From an archaeon (GTDB lineage Archaea > EX4484-52 > WAPT01), in the NCBI GenBank assembly GCA_029258795.1, contig JAPDKB010000007.1, positions 62,001 through 126,000 of the forward strand: 64,000 nt of DNA, given 5' to 3'. Each line of letters starts with the position of its first letter. Position 1 is the first letter of the stretch. Below the pieces are notes generated by a model that saw only the letters and a program-made list of their open reading frames with translations, searched no databases and had not been told where the DNA came from. The position numbers and the translations under genes are program-made. Shown here in pieces: positions 25,207-34,470 of the stretch.

Positions 25207-25911
25207 GTGGTGGAACAGAAAGGAAAGGACGGGGATATCATCCTTGGAATAGATGAAGCCGGCCGTGGCCCTCTGCTCGGGCCGATGATCATAGCAGGAG
25301 TGGAAATTGAAAGGAAGGATGAAGATAAACTGGTGGAGCTGGGTGTGAAGGACTCGAAGCTGCTCTCTCACACTTCACGGCTCAGATGCTATGCCGAGAT
25401 CATGAAGATAGCGAAGGCCGTGCATGTCATCAAAATCCAGCCGAAGGAGCTGGACGAGAAGATGGCATTCATGTCCATCAACAGGGTGGAGATGCAGGCC
25501 ATGGCAAAGATAATCAACAGCTCGAAAGCAGGCGTTGTCTATATCGATCTGCCGTCCAACGGCAAGAATTTTGTGCCGGCGCTAAGAGCAAGGCTGAAGA
25601 GGGATGTTGAAATTGTGGCTGAGCATAAAGCCGATGCGAAGTATCCTGTAGTGAGCGCTGCTTCCATCGTTGCGAAGTGCGTGAGAGAAGAGGAGATGGA
25701 CAAGATAAGGAACAAGTACAAGCAGTACGGAGATATCGGATCCGGCTATCCTGCAGATGAAAGAACGATGCGCTTCGTGGAGGAGTATTACAGGAGAGAG
25801 GGTAAGTTTCCGGAAGAAGCAAGAATGAGCTGGTCAACCACAAAGGACATCAAGAATAAGCATGCTCAAAAAACTCTATTCGATGCACGCTCTGATGAAT
25901 CCAAGGAATAA
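25207..25911 (+). CDS. rnhB: Ribonuclease HII
   Basis: Removes RNA primers and single ribonucleotides from DNA. The 234-residue protein shows ILGIDEAGRGPLLGPM with the first catalytic Asp-Glu, VKDSKLLS, VVYIDLPSNG with the third Asp, and HKADAKYPVVSAASIVAK with the fourth. It starts with GTG. The C-terminus overlaps the convergent pyrG gene by 36 nt. Length is normal for archaeal RNase HII. Confidence 0.95.
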   Translation: MVEQKGKDGDIILGIDEAGRGPLLGPMIIAGVEIERKDEDKLVELGVKDSKLLSHTSRLRCYAEIMKIAKAVHVIKIQPKELDEKMAFMSINRVEMQAMAKIINSSKAGVVYIDLPSNGKNFVPALRARLKRDVEIVAEHKADAKYPVVSAASIVAKCVREEEMDKIRNKYKQYGDIGSGYPADERTMRFVEEYYRREGKFPEEARMSWSTTKDIKNKHAQKTLFDARSDESKE

Positions 25912-27546
25912 TGGGTGTGGGTTTAGCGGGCGGCTCTTGAATTCCGGATGTGCCTGCGTTGCCACAAAGAATTTGTGGTTAGGGAGCTCGAGAAACTCCA
26001 TGAGTATGCCATCCGGACTCTTGCCAGAGAACACGAGGCCGTGCTTCTCCAGCACCTCCACATATTTCGGGTTGACCTCATATCTATGGCGGTGTCTTTC
26101 GGAAACTTCCTTTTTTCCGTAGAGCTTGTGCACAAGCGTGCCTTCTTTAAGCACGGCTGGCCACGCTCCCAATCGCATGGTTGCGCCGTACATCTTTTTC
26201 TCTATGAGCTCCTTCTGCTCCGGAATGATGTCCACCACCGGATGTGGTGTGTCCGGATCAACTTCTGTTGTGTGTGCTCCCTCAAGCTTGCACACGTTTC
26301 TTGCAAATTCAACCACAGCCAGCTGCATTCCGAAACATAAGCCAAGGAAAGGTACGTTGTTCTCCCTGCAGTACCTTATGGCCTCTATCTTGCCCCCCAC
26401 ACCGGTTGTGCCAAAGCCCCCGGGCACGATGATACCATCAAATCCCTTCAGCAGGGCTGCCGCTCCCCTCTTCTCAATTTCGGTGGAGGACACCTGCTTT
26501 ATCTCCGGTTTGAGCTCGAGATGATAAGCGGCATGTTTTATCGCTTCCATTACGGATATGTAAACGTCCTTGTGCTCAGCGCTTCCGTAAGCGACGTATT
26601 TGCCCACTATACCCACCCTTACGGGCTTTTTTGCCCTGTCTATCTTTGCCACGAACTCGCGCCACGGTTGCATCTCGTCCTTTCTCTTCTCCAGCCCGAG
26701 TTTTTTCAGAATCTTGGTTATGAGATTCTGCTCCTCGAACAACAACGGCAGCCTGTAGATGGAATCCAGATCGGGATCATCTATTATGTGGTCCTTCGGT
26801 ATGAAGCAGCTTCTGGCTATTTTTTCCCTTCTCGGCTCATCCAGTCCTGTTTCGGAGCGCACCACCACGAAATCCGGAAAGATGCCCGTCTCTCTGAGCT
26901 TTGCTATCGCATGCTGAGTGGGCTTGGTTTTCAACTCGCCCACATTCTTCAAGAGTGGTGCATAGGTAACCATGACCGCCACGGAAGGGTACTCGTTCAT
27001 CAAGCTCCTTATGGCAAAGAGAAACACGAGGTTCTCTATGTCTCCCGTCGTGCCGCCAACCTCAACTATGGAAACATCATAACCCTGTGAAGCTTCCAGA
27101 ATCCTTCTCTTTGCTTCATTCATCACATCCGGGATGATCTGCACGTCTCTGCCCCCATATTCAAGTGCACGCTCCCTCTTTATCACCTCAAGATAAACCT
27201 GCCCTGTCGTTATGTTGTTTTTCTTCGGAAGGTTCATGTTGAGAAATCTCTCATATGTGCCCAAGTCCTGATCTATCTCGCCACCATCATCGGTGACAAA
27301 AACCTCTCCATGCTCCGTCGGTCTCATCGTGCCCGCATCTATGTTCACATACGGATCTATCTTGATGGCAGTGACTTTGTAACCGTATGCCTGAATCACC
27401 TTGGCTATGGAAGCTGTCACCACACCCTTACCCAGTCCGGAGAGCACACCCCCTATTACAAAAACAAAGCGTGGCCACTCTTTCGTACTCATTTCCTGCG
27501 CACCGTTGTTCCTCTTTCCCGGTGATGAAACACCTGAAGAATTCAT
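25876..27546 (-). CDS. pyrG: CTP synthase
   Basis: Converts UTP to CTP with glutamine. The synthetase domain begins FVFVIGGVLSGLGKG (P-loop) and has IKIDPYVNIDAGTM, EHGEVFVTDDGGE and EVGGTTGDIE. The glutaminase domain has GGFGTTGVGGK and GLCFGMQ with the nucleophile Cys, and ends with the catalytic QAHPEFKSRP. 556 residues from ATG 27546, which has a TATA-like ATTAAATTTAA about 25-30 nt upstream. A second ATG at 27492 would drop an 18-residue extension not typical of the family. It overlaps rnhB tail to tail. Confidence 0.96.
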   Translation of the reverse strand: MNSSGVSSPGKRNNGAQEMSTKEWPRFVFVIGGVLSGLGKGVVTASIAKVIQAYGYKVTAIKIDPYVNIDAGTMRPTEHGEVFVTDDGGEIDQDLGTYERFLNMNLPKKNNITTGQVYLEVIKRERALEYGGRDVQIIPDVMNEAKRRILEASQGYDVSIVEVGGTTGDIENLVFLFAIRSLMNEYPSVAVMVTYAPLLKNVGELKTKPTQHAIAKLRETGIFPDFVVVRSETGLDEPRREKIARSCFIPKDHIIDDPDLDSIYRLPLLFEEQNLITKILKKLGLEKRKDEMQPWREFVAKIDRAKKPVRVGIVGKYVAYGSAEHKDVYISVMEAIKHAAYHLELKPEIKQVSSTEIEKRGAAALLKGFDGIIVPGGFGTTGVGGKIEAIRYCRENNVPFLGLCFGMQLAVVEFARNVCKLEGAHTTEVDPDTPHPVVDIIPEQKELIEKKMYGATMRLGAWPAVLKEGTLVHKLYGKKEVSERHRHRYEVNPKYVEVLEKHGLVFSGKSPDGILMEFLELPNHKFFVATQAHPEFKSRPLNPHPLFLGFIRACIE

Positions 27547-27585
27547 ACGTTATGTAAGAGACCGTTAAATTTAATAAGATGTTCA

Positions 27586-28686
27586 TTATCTCTCCCGCTC
27601 CCCTCTTATAAACTCTTCAAGCATCTCCCTTGCTTTGAAATCCGGAATTTGCACGGGAGGGTGCTTCATAAAATAAGCTGAAGCCGCAATCAGCGCTCCA
27701 CCCACACCTCTATCCATTGCAAGCTTCGCACATCTCACGGCATCGATCATCACACCGGCGGAATTCGGACTATCTTCCACGCTGAGCCGAAGCTCGATCT
27801 CGACGGGCACGTCTCCGAATTTCCTCCCCTCAATCCTTATGTAGCATACCTTGTTGTCCTTCAGCCACGGAACGTAATCACTCGGCCCGATGTGAATGTT
27901 CTCATCCGCAAGCTTCTCCTTGTTCATGCTCCTCACCGCTTCCGTTTTGCTTATCTTCTTGCTCTTCAGCCTGCTCCTTTCCAGCATGTTCAGAAAGTCC
28001 GTGTTTCCTCCGAAGTTGAGCTGGTATGTCCTGTCTATTTTCACCCCACGCTCAGCAAGCAACCTAACGAGCGTTCTGTGGACTATGGTGGCTCCCACCT
28101 GCGATTTGATGTCATCGCCTATGGCCGGGATGCCCGCTTCTCTGAAACGGGATTCCCATCTTTCATCCGAGACGATGAACTCCGGAATAGCATTTATGAA
28201 CGCTGTGCCCGATTTCAGACAGGCTTCCGCATAGTATCTTGTGGCATGATAGCTTCCGACGGGCATGTAAGAAATGAGCACATCAGCATTTTTCTCCTCG
28301 AGCACTTTTGCAACATCAACTTCTTCCTCCTTGCTTATCGTGAAAGTTCTGTCCTCGGGCCATTCTCTCATGTGGGATGAGAAGCCATCAAGCACGGGAG
28401 CTTTCTCAACCACCACTCCTATTTCAGGAATATCCTTGCAAAACACGGTTGTGCAGTTTGGTTTTGCAAAGATCGCCTCGCCTAAATCCTTGCCCACCTT
28501 TCTGGCATCTATGTCAAAAGCCGCAACCACCTCTATATCCCTGATCCGATAACCTCCGAGCACGTTATGCATTAATCCCGGCACAAGCTCGTCATTCTTG
28601 TCAACATGCCTGTAATAGTAAAGTCCCTGCACAAGTGCGGATGCACAGTTACCCACACCTGCTATAGCAAGCCTTATCCTGCTCAT
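27586..28686 (-). CDS. ips: Inositol-3-phosphate synthase
   Basis: Converts glucose-6-phosphate to inositol-phosphate with NAD, supplying archaeal inositol lipids and, in thermophiles, di-myo-inositol-phosphate. 366 residues from ATG 28686, which is preceded by GGAGGTGAG (an upstream in-frame ATG is at 28701). The Rossmann motif [17 protein letters not shown], the segment [25 protein letters not shown] and [14 protein letters not shown] (catalytic lysines) are visible. The C-terminal part has [19 protein letters not shown]. Three shared operators and a divergent PadR-type gene lie directly upstream. Confidence 0.93.
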   Translation of the reverse strand: MSRIRLAIAGVGNCASALVQGLYYYRHVDKNDELVPGLMHNVLGGYRIRDIEVVAAFDIDARKVGKDLGEAIFAKPNCTTVFCKDIPEIGVVVEKAPVLDGFSSHMREWPEDRTFTISKEEEVDVAKVLEEKNADVLISYMPVGSYHATRYYAEACLKSGTAFINAIPEFIVSDERWESRFREAGIPAIGDDIKSQVGATIVHRTLVRLLAERGVKIDRTYQLNFGGNTDFLNMLERSRLKSKKISKTEAVRSMNKEKLADENIHIGPSDYVPWLKDNKVCYIRIEGRKFGDVPVEIELRLSVEDSPNSAGVMIDAVRCAKLAMDRGVGGALIAASAYFMKHPPVQIPDFKAREMLEEFIRGERER

Positions 28687-28705
28687 CTTGCTCACCTCCA
28701 CGATT

Positions 28706-28721
28706 TTTACAGTATCGTAAA
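28706..28721. promoter_or_regulatory. Operator 1 (palindrome) in the ips/padR intergenic region
   Basis: TTTACAGTATCGTAAA: arms TTTAC/GTAAA around a 6-nt core. It lies just upstream of the ips ribosome binding site and downstream of AT-rich promoter DNA on the minus strand, so a bound repressor would block ips. Confidence 0.7.
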
Positions 28722-28727
28722 AATTAA

Positions 28728-28745
28728 TTTTACAATACCATAAAA
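28728..28745. promoter_or_regulatory. Operator 2 (imperfect palindrome) in the ips/padR intergenic region
   Basis: TTTTACAATACCATAAAA: the same TTTAC-N6-xTAAA pattern with one weak half. Its centre is 23 bp from operator 1. Confidence 0.6.
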
Positions 28746-28762
28746 TTCTGATGTTTATAAAG

Positions 28763-28778
28763 TTTACGATATTGTAAA
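28763..28778. promoter_or_regulatory. Operator 3 (palindrome) in the ips/padR intergenic region
   Basis: TTTACGATATTGTAAA: arms TTTAC/GTAAA around a 6-nt core. It lies between a TATA-like TTTATAAAG (28754-28762) and the regulator start at 28785, a position suited to autorepression. Its centre is 34 bp from operator 2. Confidence 0.7.
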
Positions 28779-28784
28779 TATTTC

Positions 28785-29129
28785 ATGCAGAAGCCGAGCG
28801 AGAGGTTGAAAAGAAAGGTGGAGAAGGAGAATCTATGGCTGTTCATTCTGACTTTGCTTAGAGATAACGGCAAGCTCACTGGTGCGGAGATCAGGAAATT
28901 GTTGCTCGAGAAAATGAAAGTGAGGGTTGGAACGGTCACTTCCTACAAGGTGCTCTACCTTCTGGAGAGAGGAGGATACGTGAAGCGAGAGAAAGAGGGC
29001 AGGAGGAAGCTGTATTCTATAGCTGAAGCAGGGATGGAGGAACTCATGAAAGCTGAAGAATTGTTGCAAAACTATGTGAAGCTTCTCCGGAAGCATGCCA
29101 GGGGCAAGAGAAAAGTCAGGATAGGCTAA
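28785..29129 (+). CDS. PadR-like winged-helix transcriptional regulator
   Basis: 114 residues, strongly basic. LWLFILTLLRDNGKLTGAEI and VRVGTVTSYKVLYLLERGGY, followed by VKREKEGRRKLYSIAEAG, give the PadR winged helix, with a C-terminal helix for dimerisation. It is transcribed away from ips. Three palindromes with consensus TTTAC-N6-GTAAA sit in the 98-nt spacer. The simplest reading is an autoregulated repressor that also controls inositol-phosphate synthesis. The TATA position suggests a leaderless mRNA. The ligand is unknown. Confidence 0.82.
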   Translation: MQKPSERLKRKVEKENLWLFILTLLRDNGKLTGAEIRKLLLEKMKVRVGTVTSYKVLYLLERGGYVKREKEGRRKLYSIAEAGMEELMKAEELLQNYVKLLRKHARGKRKVRIG

Positions 29130-29186
29130 TCTTTCACCATTTTCCTCGAGCTTCCATATTTAAATTTTGTTAACAAAGCATCTTTC

Positions 29187-29540
29187 ATGCCGTTTCTTGG
29201 GGAGAGCGCAAAGGAGAAAAAGATAGCCGATGTGAACGAAGAAGACTTCATCGTGTGGATAGAGGGAATGGTTATCTCCAAGGGAGAAGGAAAGATGGTT
29301 GTGGATGATGGCTCCGCCACCGTAGAGGTCTATGCTACTCCCGCCTACATGGATGATGTGAAAGAGAATGACTATGTGCGCGTTATAGGCAGGGTTTTTC
29401 CAACGCCTTCTGGCATTGAAATTCATGCTGACATCATAAGAAAGCTTGAGATCAAGGACCTCAAAACGTACATGAAAGCGAGGGAACTATGGCTGAAATT
29501 CAACACGAAAGTGGATGAGATGATCAAAAATCTGTTTTAA
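29187..29540 (+). CDS. Single OB-fold nucleic-acid-binding protein
   Basis: 117 residues. Residues about 20-90 read as an OB fold (FIVWIEGMVISKGEGKMVV, GSATVEVYATPAYMDDV, NDYVRVIGRVFPTPSGIEI), similar to archaeal RPA-associated or RPA32-like proteins. A C-terminal amphipathic helix follows. It has a TATA-like TTTAAATTTTG about 27 nt before the ATG. Lying upstream of PCNA in the same direction, it may take part in replication or repair; that is an inference. Confidence 0.65.
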   Translation: MPFLGESAKEKKIADVNEEDFIVWIEGMVISKGEGKMVVDDGSATVEVYATPAYMDDVKENDYVRVIGRVFPTPSGIEIHADIIRKLEIKDLKTYMKARELWLKFNTKVDEMIKNLF

Positions 29541-29561
29541 AATGCTCAAAGTTCTTGCAGC

Positions 29562-29580
29562 AGCAACCTATAAAAATTTT
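29562..29580 (+). promoter_or_regulatory. Promoter element of the PCNA gene
   Basis: AGCAACCTATAAAAATTTT contains a strong TATA box with purine-rich BRE upstream. The identical 19-mer occurs at 39841-39859 in front of hsdM. Confidence 0.6.
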
Positions 29581-29638
29581 AGAATTTTAGGATTTAGTTA
29601 CCGGACGTGTGAAAGTTTTTCATGATGAGGTGATGAAT

Positions 29639-30391
29639 GTGGCGTTCAAAGCTGTGTTTCTGGATGCTACCCTCTTTAGGGATGCTGTCCGCGCAATAAA
29701 CGACCTCATTGCCGAGGGCATCTTCCGCTTCACCAGTGACGGGTTGAAATTTGTGGCTACTGACCCAACCATGGTGGCGATGGTGGACTTGTACATCAGC
29801 AAGGATGCGTTTGAAGAGCTGAACGTGGAGGGTGAGGAGGAGCAGATTCCGGTAAATCTGGACAACCTGCTCGCTGTGCTCAAGAGAGCCAAAAAAGCCG
29901 ACAGATTGATCCTGGAGAAGGAGCAGGAGAACAGACTTGCTGTTGTGCTGGAAAGCAGTGTTAAGAGGAAGTTCGTCATCCCGCTGATCGACATGGAGGA
30001 GCAGAAGGTTCCGGAGCTCAATCTGCAGTTCCTCGGCACGGCTGAAGTTCTCAGGCAGGTGGTGGAGGAGGGCATAACCGATGCTGCTGTTGTGAGCGAC
30101 ACCATCATGTTCTCCATGGATCAGGACAAGTTCGTGATGACTGGAGAGGGCGATTTATCCAAAGCTGAGGTGGTTGTGGAGAAGGGATCCGAAGCGCTAA
30201 TCTCGCTTGATGTGAAGGAGCCCGCAAAATCCAAGTTCTCTCTGGATTACCTGAAGAAAATGATAAAGGGAATGAAGCTCGGAGATCTGGTAAAGATAAG
30301 TTTGGGCAACGACTTCCCGATGGAGATGGAGATAAAGGCGGGAGAACTCGCAAAGCTGAAGTACGTGCTTGCTCCACGCGTGGAGGGCTGA
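29639..30391 (+). CDS. pcn: DNA polymerase sliding clamp (PCNA)
   Basis: Trimeric clamp that tethers replicative polymerase and repair enzymes. 250 residues from GTG 29639, chosen because GAGGTG (29627-29632) lies 6 nt upstream and because the family usually begins at FKAVFxDA. GTG 29609 and ATG 29633 are alternatives. Typical elements are LFRDAVRAINDLIAEGIFRF, GLKFVATDPTMVAMVDLYI, the interdomain connector region IDMEEQKVPELNLQF, and SKFSLDYLKKMIKGMKLGD. The C-terminus KLKYVLAPRVEG is normal. Confidence 0.95.
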   Translation: MAFKAVFLDATLFRDAVRAINDLIAEGIFRFTSDGLKFVATDPTMVAMVDLYISKDAFEELNVEGEEEQIPVNLDNLLAVLKRAKKADRLILEKEQENRLAVVLESSVKRKFVIPLIDMEEQKVPELNLQFLGTAEVLRQVVEEGITDAAVVSDTIMFSMDQDKFVMTGEGDLSKAEVVVEKGSEALISLDVKEPAKSKFSLDYLKKMIKGMKLGDLVKISLGNDFPMEMEIKAGELAKLKYVLAPRVEG

Positions 30392-30457
30392 GGGTAAATG
30401 TACTAGATTTGCCTTCCTTCTCACTATTTTGTTTTTCACCTTCACACTGCGCAGAGC

Positions 30458-31816
30458 TCATTTGAGCAGATACTTGAGAATGGGCGGAAGTACAAGGTTA
30501 AGAATGAGAAGAACAAGCGTCATCATCTCGATAACCCTAAACGCTCTCTTTCTTCTCTTATTCTCCATGAGTTCGTACAGCATCAGTCCGCCATCGAGCG
30601 GCCTTATAGGAAGGAGGTTGGCCACGCCGATTCCGAGGTTTAGCATGGCAAGAAAGTTCAGCAGGGTTATCAAGCTGAGCAGGATGTACGGAATCCTCTC
30701 TCCAATAACTTCCCTTACTTCCTGCTTCACCGTTATGTTCGTTTTTATGCCCGCAATGCCTATGAAAGCCATGCTCCTGTTTTCGGGGTGTGGTGAGAGC
30801 TTGACCGTGTAATTGCAGTGGTTTACGGTCAGCACGACCGTGTCGTTCGGCTCGAACTTTGACAGAACTTCCTTGAGATCACTTATGGTGTTTATGGGCG
30901 TGCCGTTTATAGCTGTCAGCGTTCCACCGGGCGGGATGACGGAATGTGCATAGGTTCCGTTGATGGTGGATGTGTAGATTATTCCGGCCGGCTGGAATAT
31001 CAAACCCGCAACGTAAGTGAGTAACGTCATGATCAGCGCAAATATCACGGCAAATGTGAAGTTGCTCATGGATCCAGCGCCATAAACCGCGAGCTTCTTT
31101 CGTTTTTGAGCTTTCTTCAGCTGCTCCTCGTCTGGCTCTGCAAATCCCAGCGGGATTATGGCGAGGAATCCGTAGCCGATGGACTTGACCCTTATTCCGT
31201 GAGCCCTTGCCACCAGAGCGTGAGCGAACTCGTGCACCACCACGATGACAAGGATGGCCGTGATCCAGTAGGGAAGCGGGACGTAAAAGATCGGGGCTTT
31301 GGTTGTCTTGATGGGCAGCACCAGCTGTACAGAAGGTGCTGCACTTAGCGGTTTCAGGAGTGCGGATATCAGATTAATTAGCAGGTAGGTGGGAGCAATA
31401 GTCACCACACCTCCGAAGAAAAAGAGCGGTATGTAAGCGTATCGATAAACCTGCACACCCGCATGATAAAAGAGTAAAGCAAGGAAAAACGATATTATGG
31501 CGCCAATGAGGGCAAGTATCTTCATTCTCCTCCCGTCCTTAATCACCACCCTGCTTCCAAGCAGACCGAGAGAAATGAAGATCGAAAGATCACCGAAGAA
31601 CTGAAACAGGTTCTTATGCTTCTCCGCCTGTTGCTCTATAAAACGAAGTCCTCTCTTCGTCCTTCTCAGCAACATGATTCCTTCCTTCTCGAAGTTCCTT
31701 CTGTCAATGGTGTAGATCAGCAGGGTTAGAAGGGCTAGTACAGCGATGGATATAATGTTTTCCCTTCCGATCTTTTCCATCAGAAGGTGAGCAATGCGTG
31801 CCACGTTTAACATCAT
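30458..31816 (-). CDS. Site-2 protease family membrane zinc metalloprotease
   Basis: Intramembrane protease of the M50/S2P family. 452 residues with six or more hydrophobic segments. The zinc motif VVVHEFAHALVA is at about residue 199. The second metal motif NLLPIRPLDGG is at about 400, inside a membrane segment. Between them lies a PDZ-like domain (VIPPGGTLTAINGTPINTIS). An N-terminal soluble loop follows the first membrane segment. It lies head to tail after rqcH with a short spacer. The substrate is unknown; relatives cleave membrane-bound regulators. Confidence 0.92.
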   Translation of the reverse strand: MMLNVARIAHLLMEKIGRENIISIAVLALLTLLIYTIDRRNFEKEGIMLLRRTKRGLRFIEQQAEKHKNLFQFFGDLSIFISLGLLGSRVVIKDGRRMKILALIGAIISFFLALLFYHAGVQVYRYAYIPLFFFGGVVTIAPTYLLINLISALLKPLSAAPSVQLVLPIKTTKAPIFYVPLPYWITAILVIVVVHEFAHALVARAHGIRVKSIGYGFLAIIPLGFAEPDEEQLKKAQKRKKLAVYGAGSMSNFTFAVIFALIMTLLTYVAGLIFQPAGIIYTSTINGTYAHSVIPPGGTLTAINGTPINTISDLKEVLSKFEPNDTVVLTVNHCNYTVKLSPHPENRSMAFIGIAGIKTNITVKQEVREVIGERIPYILLSLITLLNFLAMLNLGIGVANLLPIRPLDGGLMLYELMENKRRKRAFRVIEMMTLVLLILNLVLPPILKYLLK

Positions 31817-31849
31817 TCGAAATTATCCATCCACACTCTTTTATATGTG

Positions 31850-33781
31850 TTACCTTGCAATCTCTCCTCCTCCTGCGGGAAGTCTGGCTATGATCTCGTC
31901 AATGCTCATCGATTCAAGCACCTCTTTCTCCTCCTTGGAAAGGAGGTTCATCAGCTTCGACTTAACCCGCTCCGCAAGCTCTTTGGGCTTTGTGGTGCCC
32001 GGCTTTATGACCACGAATTTGTTGGTTCTGCTCTTCACCGCTTCCACAGGCCACACCACAAGCTCATTATCCAGCAGAGCCACAGCAAGCGAGAGCTCGG
32101 CCTTAATCCAGTTTCTCTCGCCGTAAATCATGAAAGCTCCTTTTCCCATGTACTCCCCAGCCGGTGTTTTCTTGCTCACCTGCTCCGGCTTGACATAAAA
32201 CACCTGCAGAGCCGTGACACCTTCTCTCCAAGCTCTGGAGAAGGACGCCACGAACTGAGCCATCTCCCTTAAATCCTGCAGAGGAGCTTTATCAAGTGCT
32301 CCCTTCAACAAACCAAATGGCGCGCCCTTGTAATCAGCATGGAAAACCCAGTCCTCTTTCTCAGCATATTTCTTGATGAGCACCTCGTTGGTTGTGGCAT
32401 CTCTAGCGCACACACCCAGAAAGCCGGAAGAAGAGATGAACCACCTGAACTTCTCGTACCACTTCTTTTTCTTCTTTTCCTTTTTCACGATGATCTTCTT
32501 TTCTATCTCTTCTTCCACCATTTCTTCCTTCTGCCTCGCTTCCTCCAGCTTTCTTTTCGTTTCCTCCATCTGGGACTTTAGCGTCTCCACTTTCTTTCTC
32601 ATGCGCTTCGCTTCCTCGAAATGCATCGATGCAATCTCGTGAATGTTCCTGTCAAGCTTGAGTTTAATCTCCACACCGTCCAGCTCGATGACCACTTCTT
32701 TTTCTTTGGCCGATGCTCTCTTGACAAGGGGGTGATGCATAATTTCATGCAGTTCCATCGTGCTGAATTTGGAAAGCATCTCCTCCACTTTATCGTAGTG
32801 CTCGTAGATTTTCTCGCCCGCTTTCCTCAGCTTTTCTTCCATTTCCTCGTATCTTTTCAGAGCTTCCATCTGCATCTCCAGCCTGTGCTCTAAACGTTCC
32901 GCTAAGCTGTATCTGCTCTTTCCCTTTCTCATTTCCTCGGCTTCCTTTACCTTCAGCATCTCCACAAAATAATCGTTGATGGCATCGTTGAACGATTCGT
33001 AGTGCTTCAGCTTCATCTTCTCGTAAACCTTAAGGCGGAAAGGAACGACATCCACCATATTACCCTGATCATCAAGAACTATGGCAGGACCGGGTTGTTT
33101 TTCAAAAAGCCCCCTCGCAGCTTCAACAATACTCTCCACATTTTCCTCACCAAGCTCGTGACACTTCTTGCTCTTCTCCACCCCTGCCCGCAGACACACC
33201 TCTTCTGCATACACTCCGCTCAGTCCCATTCTTTGAGCAAGGAAAACAACCACCTTTTTATCGCTTTCCTTCCTCATTTCCTTCAGCAGCTCCTCCATAC
33301 TGACATTTCGTGGATCAAGGGGAGGAGCGGGTCTTTCATACGTTCCGTGTATCCTGAGCTCCCTGAATCTCAGATTCTTCTTTATCAAACAGCTCCAGAT
33401 TATGTTCTTCTGGTTATCCACAAAGAAAATGTTCGGTTTGGGGAGTATCTCCACCACAAGCTTGTAGTCCTGCGTTTTAAGAACCACTATTCTATCAAAT
33501 CCAAGCTGCTCAAAACTCTCAACTCTCTTGCCTCGCAGATGCTTTCTCAGAAGCATGGCAAAGTTAGATGGCTTTTCTGGCCTTGGCACTTTGTAGTTGA
33601 GAAGCGCGACAAAGTCTCCGCCAAGCAAAAGCTCCTGCTGGCCATGGCTCGCTTTGTAAAGCTGCAAGAGCAGCTTGTCTTCCTCCAGCTGGTAAATCTT
33701 GCGGATGAGCGAGCCCTCCACTTTATCTTTTATTTCCTTCAGCAGGTAATGAAGGTCTAGAGCGGTAAGCTGCGATTTCAT
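31850..33781 (-). CDS. rqcH: Ribosome quality control protein RqcH/NEMF homologue
   Basis: Binds stalled large subunits with peptidyl-tRNA and directs C-terminal tailing of the nascent chain. The 643-residue protein has the NFACT-N domain (MKSQLTALDLHYLLKEI) with the GFDRIV segment holding the Asp-Arg pair needed for tRNA binding in characterised relatives. A helix-hairpin-helix region and long coiled coils (about 270-440) follow. The NFACT-R domain contains ARDATTNEVLIKKYAEK, WVFHADYKGAPFGLLKG and GERNWIKAEL. Domain order and length are normal, and the tRNA-binding pair suggests it is functional. Confidence 0.93.
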   Translation of the reverse strand: MKSQLTALDLHYLLKEIKDKVEGSLIRKIYQLEEDKLLLQLYKASHGQQELLLGGDFVALLNYKVPRPEKPSNFAMLLRKHLRGKRVESFEQLGFDRIVVLKTQDYKLVVEILPKPNIFFVDNQKNIIWSCLIKKNLRFRELRIHGTYERPAPPLDPRNVSMEELLKEMRKESDKKVVVFLAQRMGLSGVYAEEVCLRAGVEKSKKCHELGEENVESIVEAARGLFEKQPGPAIVLDDQGNMVDVVPFRLKVYEKMKLKHYESFNDAINDYFVEMLKVKEAEEMRKGKSRYSLAERLEHRLEMQMEALKRYEEMEEKLRKAGEKIYEHYDKVEEMLSKFSTMELHEIMHHPLVKRASAKEKEVVIELDGVEIKLKLDRNIHEIASMHFEEAKRMRKKVETLKSQMEETKRKLEEARQKEEMVEEEIEKKIIVKKEKKKKKWYEKFRWFISSSGFLGVCARDATTNEVLIKKYAEKEDWVFHADYKGAPFGLLKGALDKAPLQDLREMAQFVASFSRAWREGVTALQVFYVKPEQVSKKTPAGEYMGKGAFMIYGERNWIKAELSLAVALLDNELVVWPVEAVKSRTNKFVVIKPGTTKPKELAERVKSKLMNLLSKEEKEVLESMSIDEIIARLPAGGGEIAR

Positions 33782-33880
33782 GACTCTGACTTTGGATGAG
33801 AGGTTTTTAAATGGTAACGGTTGTGGTTTTCGGGTTTGAAATCCAAACGTTTTTAAAATCTGTGTGGTAATTACTTATGG

Positions 33881-34459
33881 GTGGTTAAAACGAAGGTGGG
33901 ATGGAAAAATCCCGAAATAAGAGAAATTTATGATGATGTCGTTTCGGACTACCGTAATGGAAGGAAAGTGGAGATGGATGTTGTTGTTAAGCTGAAGTTC
34001 GGGTATCCTGCATTTCCTTCTGAGGAGGAGTTAGAGTATGCTGCCAGAAGGACGGGAGGTGTTGAATGCGAGAGGGTTTTCACGGATGGGGATAAAAGGA
34101 AAATTGATGCTGGAAAGGTGCTTGATGAGAGCGGTGGTGCGGAAGCAATTTACAAAGTGGTTTTGAAAGGAGTCACGTATTTTGAAGAGATAAGAGATGT
34201 CCTGTGGAATATATCCAAATATCTTAAAGACAAAAAAGGTGGTGTGCTACCTCTTACTGAAGCAGTGATTGACGAGTTGCATGTGCATTATAAGGATTGT
34301 GGACTGAAGTTTTCTGTGCTGGATGGAGAGGTTGTACTTGCTCCTTCGGAATTGAATTATGTGTGCGGCGGAAAGAATGATATAGTTTACCCTTCAAAAT
34401 GTCCTTATCGAAGCAAGGAGTTTTGCAAGAAGTTTGCGAGGGAAGAGCCGGAGGATTGA
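33881..34459 (+). CDS. Conserved-looking hypothetical protein with C-terminal cysteines
   Basis: 192 residues starting at GTG 33881. Mixed alpha/beta character without membrane segments. The C-terminal 40 residues hold three cysteines (YVCGGKND, SKCPYR, EFCKKF) that could bind a metal. No family recognised. It stands directly before dcd, with the dcd start 12 nt after its stop. It could be the first gene of a dcd-metzincin operon. Confidence 0.55.
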   Translation: MVKTKVGWKNPEIREIYDDVVSDYRNGRKVEMDVVVKLKFGYPAFPSEEELEYAARRTGGVECERVFTDGDKRKIDAGKVLDESGGAEAIYKVVLKGVTYFEEIRDVLWNISKYLKDKKGGVLPLTEAVIDELHVHYKDCGLKFSVLDGEVVLAPSELNYVCGGKNDIVYPSKCPYRSKEFCKKFAREEPED

Positions 34460-34470
34460 GGTGGTTTGGT

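Noticed and set aside
26521-27090. 189-codon plus-strand frame
   Set aside because: Antisense to conserved pyrG sequence.
33002-33760. 252-codon plus-strand frame
   Set aside because: Antisense shadow of rqcH with no family signature.
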